Source: Chaetoderma sp. LZ-2023a (taxonomy: Eukaryota > Mollusca > Caudofoveata > Chaetodermatida > Chaetodermatidae). Taken from it: a stretch of DNA of 64,000 nucleotides. The stretch's first letter is position 1. Every line of letters begins with the position of its first letter. The stretch spans positions 185,135,047 through 185,199,046 of the forward strand of contig CM067369.1 of the NCBI GenBank assembly GCA_034401795.1, in the 5' to 3' direction. Positions 47,501 through 53,500 of this stretch are shown here, one piece after another. The position numbers were made by a program, and so were the translations under genes. The notes beneath the pieces were generated by a model. It searched no databases. It had not been told where the DNA came from and saw only the letters and a list, made by a program, of their open reading frames with translations.

Positions 47501-50500
47501 AATCAGTGAATTTTTTTAGGTGGCCATCTTGGATTTTCCAGAAATCCTTTAAAATGGTACTCTTCCTTAATCACTGGCCTGATTTCAATGAAATTTGGGT
47601 GACATGCTCCTATCATTATCAACTTCAAGAGTTTTAATGAGAATTTTGATTGGTCAATCTTTTTGGCCGAGATCTTTTCTAGACATTTTCCAGCATAGTT
47701 TAAATCACTTCTACAACATGTACCTAGTCAATGACTAGATTTCAACCAAACTTGGGTGAAATAATCCTATGACAATAAACTTCAGAAATCAAATGAGAAT
47801 TTTGATTGGTCAATTTCTTTGGTGGTTATCTTGGATTTTCCAGAAATTATACATCATGTCTATTTAAATGCAAATGGTTTAAATGTTAATGGTCCAGGTG
47901 AGGGTCACAAGCCCTCGGGCCCCTTGTGGATAAGTGTATTGATAACTCTTCTGTGTTTATCTTATGTTTGAAGTCAAGCTTCATAGATCATTGTAAATTC
48001 AAGCTTCATGGTTGTTGCATTGCAACGACATTTCTGGTTAAATAAATACACAACTTCAATACAATGCCATATTAGCAGTTTTTTGTTTGATGGGAGTAAC
48101 CTGCATTCTCTACACGTTAAATAAAATATCCTTTCCTGAACAAAAATGATGCATTTATGCTCCATTCTTTGAAATTCCATAACTGAAGCAATATTGTAGG
48201 TATCAATAAAACCTTTCTTTTATTTTTCAGACCAGATGACCATGTCTCAATTTATATTATATGTAAAAAAAAACTGTTAGCCATGGTACAGAGAGATTTT
48301 AAATGGACTTAAGTATTACTATGTCAAAAAATCTGAAAATCTGATTATTGGGGAAAAAATTAAATTCCACTGTATCACTGATGTTTTGTAGTTTCATTAT
48401 ATCAGTTGCTACAAAATAACGAGTGAATTTTGGCTTAGGATTTGATAATAAATACATATATGACGCTATTGCCCAATGTTTGCTTTGAGAATTCTTGCCA
48501 TAATATAATAAACATAATTATTATGACAAACTTCTATCGGCCATATGAGCCTGAGGTCTGAATTTTGTGCATATTGTTTGGCATGCACAGTACTTCAGAA
48601 AAATTCATTTGATTTGCACAGCAGAATGTATTTCATTTTTTGGTGCCAATGGAACACTGTTTGCAACATTTCCTGTAAAATAGCTGCATGACGTCACTAG
48701 ACAGTGAAGAGCTCAGAATCAAGGTTGGTAAGCATCACGTAATTTTTGGATATACGGTTATATGTTGAATTTGTAGCTTATTATTAGCTATTCGGCGAAT
48801 GTTAAACTCGTAAAGCGTATTGGTTATTTATTAGTATACAATGATACCATAAATACTTACAAAATTGCACATAAAATAGATTTCTTGAAATGACCGTTAA
48901 GTAATCACTGACTTGTTGGCCCAATTTGCAGGTGGGCTCCCTAGCAGGTGTGTGTCTTTGTATTTGTATGACGTATTTTTCTGTTTTGTAGTACTTAGTG
49001 GCGAATGGAGCAGACCCAAGGTTGTACGCTGACGACGGACAGACACCAGAACAGGTTAGTCAACTTAAAGCCAACCCATTTAACTCTTTAATGGTCAAAA
49101 TAGAAATCTTTGTGGAGGGAATGCCAGTTTGCAGGCCAAGGGAAGACTATTTTTGAGAATTTACCACTGAAATAACTGGCTCAATTAGCGAGCCAGTTAT
49201 TCTAGTGATACATTTTTAAAAATAATCTCGTGGTCTGCAAATAGACATTTTCTATGAGAAAATTAACATTTTCTTGAACAAATTTATGTGTTAATAGGTC
49301 AATATTGAGGTTGTAAGTTCAGTGTCTTTATCGTCAATGTTGTGAAATCAAGCCATGTGTCTTAGCTAAATCGGCATGTTCAATAATGTAATGGTGGATA
49401 GGTTCCGTGAATGTAGCATGTGCGGTTCTCTGCATATAAGGATGAGGATGAGATTATCCCTATAACGCTTATCTCAGCCAAAAACAGCTTCGGCAGTGGT
49501 CTTGAGAAATGTCCATTTGCAGACCAAGGGAACAGTATTTTTTTTAATTTACCACTGGAATGACTGGCTCGATAACCGAGCCAGTCATTTCAGTGGTAAA
49601 TTTTCAAAAATACTCTTCTCATAGTCTGCAAATGGACATTTTATATGAGAACATTTTTTTTTTGAACAAATTCGAGTGTTAAAGGGTTACGATATTTACT
49701 TTACACTATCCAACATATTCTGTTATTATGAGACTAATTCTGTTGGAATCTGATGCTTAATAGACACCCTCAAACCCGTATTAAGAGACTTCTCAGAAGA
49801 TCCAAAACCAAAACCCATCTCTTAATACATGTGATCTCTTAACTCTACAGTTTGCAGACCAAGAGAAAACTTCTTGAAAATGTTCCAGCATCTATATCCG
49901 AGCAAATGATTTCAGTAGTAAAATTTCAAAAATAGTGTTTACTTATAATTAACCTGTAATTGCTGTAAAAGAACGTTTTTAATTCTAAGAAAAAATGTTC
50001 CCAAAAAAATTTGAGGATTAATGGTTTAACTCAGCTATCCCCTTGACAGATTAGTTCTCAATCACAAGGTATGTCTGAAGGAATTGGATGTTGTGTTATA
50101 TATCAGAGGGTATGAAGCCAGCAAACAAATAAAATGCACTTCGGGCAATGGATGGATCCATATATGTTGTCACTCAAGTATATGATGTCATACTCAATTA
50201 TGTCACTGTAGGCTGACTTCACAATACATAGTGATGTATCATGTATCTAGATCCGTCATGAACATTGAAATGTCTGACAACTGTACGAATTGTATGTCTA
50301 CTATTTAATAAACATTCTGTTGAATATTTTGAAACTGATTGGACTGGGCGCTGTTGCAGTCATTAGCAGCAATAGCGCCCAGTCAAATTAGTTTCAAAAT
50401 ATTCAACAGCTTACCTGTATAGTTACCTTGAAATCGGGAGTCTGGGAATTCAGGATTCAGAGTATATAAATCGATCCCAACACACGCAAAACGTGTTCAG

Positions 50501-53500
50501 AGCTTAGCTGGAAATGGATGAGGCATAGCTAAAAAGGATCCCTGTATTAGCTGGGGCTTGGTTACTTAATAAGATACAGCATCAGCAGATAGTGTGTCAG
50601 CATTTAAGACCAGGCAGTTAAGGTCTGTGCGCGTGTGTCATGTGTGCATACGTATGTTTATGCATGTCTATAAAAAAGTGAAATAAACATATCTTGTTGC
50701 CCTAAATTGAAATTAATATTGGAACAATTTTAATACGAAATGCAACTCGTAACTAATATAAGTTTACTTTTCAATGCCATTTTGGTACACATTTTTACAT
50801 TTTTGTCAAAGTTGCATAGATCGCAGAGTATAGTGCATGCACACTTGTTCAATCCACCATGTTCAGGAAGACTCTGAACAAGTAAAATGCTAGCACGCAA
50901 AATCTGCTCTTTCATACAAACAAACACAAATATATTTTGCAATTTACACCACCATATAGCATGTGTAGAATTTTCTTTTCCAGGGTAACCATTGATGATT
51001 CGTCATATGACGTCATACTCAGCTAAGCGGCGTGTAGGATGACATCATAATTATTACATCATAAATGATTCTATTAGGCCCGTCTATAACTCTTAATAGT
51101 CTGACACACTGTACGAATTGTATGTCTACTATTTACTAAAGATGCTGTTGAATATTTTGAAACTAATTTGACTGGACTCTGTTGCTGCCATAGGCAGCAG
51201 CAACAGCACCCAGTCAAATTAGTTTCAAAATATTCAACAGCTTGGCTGTATAGTTTTCTGGAAATTGATAGTCAGGGAGTTCAGAAATCGATCAATCCCA
51301 ACACGAGTGAGGTGTGTGTGGAGCTTAGGTAGAGATGCACTTCGGGCAATGGATGGATCCAGCACCCAGTCAAATTAGTTTCAAAATATTCAACAGCTTG
51401 GCTGTATAGTTTTCTGGAAATTGATAGTCAGGGAGTTCAGAAATCGATCAATCCCAACACGAGCGAGGTGTGTGCAGAGCTTAGGTAGAGATTGGCGGGG
51501 CATAGCTAAAAATTTAAAGGTGGATTGATTGATATGGTAATTATAGGGCATGTAATGTTGCACGATTTAAAGATTGTGATCTATTGTGTGTCCCAATGTT
51601 GGCAGATATCTTTGTGGATGAAATGACATGTGTGCACACATTGGTAGTGGTGTCAATGAAATGGCAGCAACATCTTCCAGTCAAAATAATTTCAAAATAT
51701 TCAATTTGTTCCCATAAAATTTTAACAGTTTCCAGATTCTTTCAGCTTAGCATCATACAAAATCAGATTCTTTTCAATTGAATCGCGATGTATCGAAACA
51801 TCTTGGAAAGATTGTATGACAGTACAGCTCAAATAAGTTAAAATATTTCAAAAACAGAAACATGTTAATTAGTACAATTTTACGAAACACTGTTAAATAT
51901 CTTGAACATTTAATTGGATTGGCAGGCAGCAATGTATTCCAATCCACTTATGTTTAAAATATTCAACAGTATGTTTTGTTTTGGATACATGGTAAGTTAT
52001 TTCTGGGCTGTACTGTAAGTTAAGATGTTTCATTCTGATTCACTTGTAAATAGATTTCAATGCTCCTATAATATATAGTCATTCAAATTAAAATGATCCA
52101 TATATGTTGTCTTCTGTCCTATAAAGGTAGCATCCATACCTCCAGTAGCGGAGTTCTTGGCCAGCTGGGACATAAGTCTGACAGAGCAATTACTGGAGAA
52201 ACTGGAAGCGGCGAAACAAAGACATCTGGATGAACAAAAGCAAGGCCTACAAGCTGAGAAGAGCAAGTGAGTGAATATTATTAGCTGTTCAGCTGTTGAA
52301 TGGTTCTCACCTTGTCACTGTTTTATGTAAGTTTCTGATGTGGAGTTGAGAGCATCAACATTCACCAGATAGTGGTGCACAATATTACCTTGACAACATC
52401 CTGATATATACATGTAGTGCATAAATATAGCAATAAAGAGAGGGATCATATTTGTCACTCAAGTATCCTACATCATAATCAAATATATCCCATGATAGCT
52501 GATGTCACAAGCAAAATCACGTAGCCCTGTCATGAAAACTGAACAGTCTGTTACAAAAGTATAAGAATTGAAAGTTTTTGATGAATTTACAATTTAATAA
52601 AGATTTTAAAATATTTTGAAATTAATTTGACTGGGCTCTGTTGCTGCTAAAAGCTCTGGGTTAAATTAGTTTCAAGATATTCAGGAGCTTACCTGTATAG
52701 TTGCCTTGAAATTTAGATTCAGGGAATTCAGGTTGAACCCTTTAACCCTAGAATTTATTCAAGAACATTTCAATTTTCTCATAGAAAATGTCCATTTGCT
52801 GAACAAGAGAAGACTATTTTTGAAAATTTACCACTGTAATGGCTGGCTCTGATATCTAGCCAGTAAATCCAGTAGTAAATTTTCAAAAATAGTCTTCTCA
52901 TGGTCTGCAAATGGACATTTCTCAAGACCACTGCAGAATCTGTTTTTGGCTGATATGAGTGTTAAAGGGTTAAAGTTCTAAAATTGATTTCAACTCATGT
53001 AAAAAAATGGTCAGAGCTTAACGAGAAATAGGCGTGGCATAGCTAGAAATTGATTGCTCTTTGTCGGTTGATGGTGCAGGTCAGGACACATACACAATTT
53101 GGTAATAATGGCAATGAAAATCAATGTCAAACTGGTGAATATTTTTTAATTACTTCGACTAGAAACTATTGTTGCACAAGGCAAAAAAAATATCCTACTT
53201 GTCACAGTAAATTGTTGCCAATTTTCTGATTCTTTTCTGTTTAAAATCATAAAAAATTGTGATCATTGATGATGTCATGATATATTCAGATATCGAAGAA
53301 TTGTGCCTCCCTAGAACCAGTTCTTATTATTATCCCACACAGTTTGAAAGCATGTACAGTAGTGGTTGATATTGCGAACGTTTTTGTATCACGATATATC
53401 ACGATACTGGGAGATTGTATCACAATATCATATAATGTATGTATCATGATATATTTTAGACTTTGAAGGAAACATTCTGTTCATCATTTGTAGTTAATTT

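Larger units (their letters stand above)
35157..48991 (+). other. IQANK1 intron 5, with DIRS and Harbinger elements
   Basis: A 13.8-kb intron. Outside the DIRS element (36,647-43,632), the Harbinger element (44,044-46,623) and the tandem field (46.6-47.9 kb), the stretches 35.2-36.0 and 47.9-48.99 kb show no supported feature. Confidence 0.7.
49055..52126 (+). other. IQANK1 intron 6, hairpin MITEs
   Basis: Contains three H2 copies, two context-A MITEs with H1 hairpins, one context-B copy, and a short duplication of the 3' half of a context-A MITE (51,364-51,480 repeats 51,213-51,320). No gene. Confidence 0.7.

Noticed and set aside
52066-52266. Minus-strand frame with a Cys/Ser-rich start
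   Set aside because: Antisense shadow of IQANK1 exon 7.
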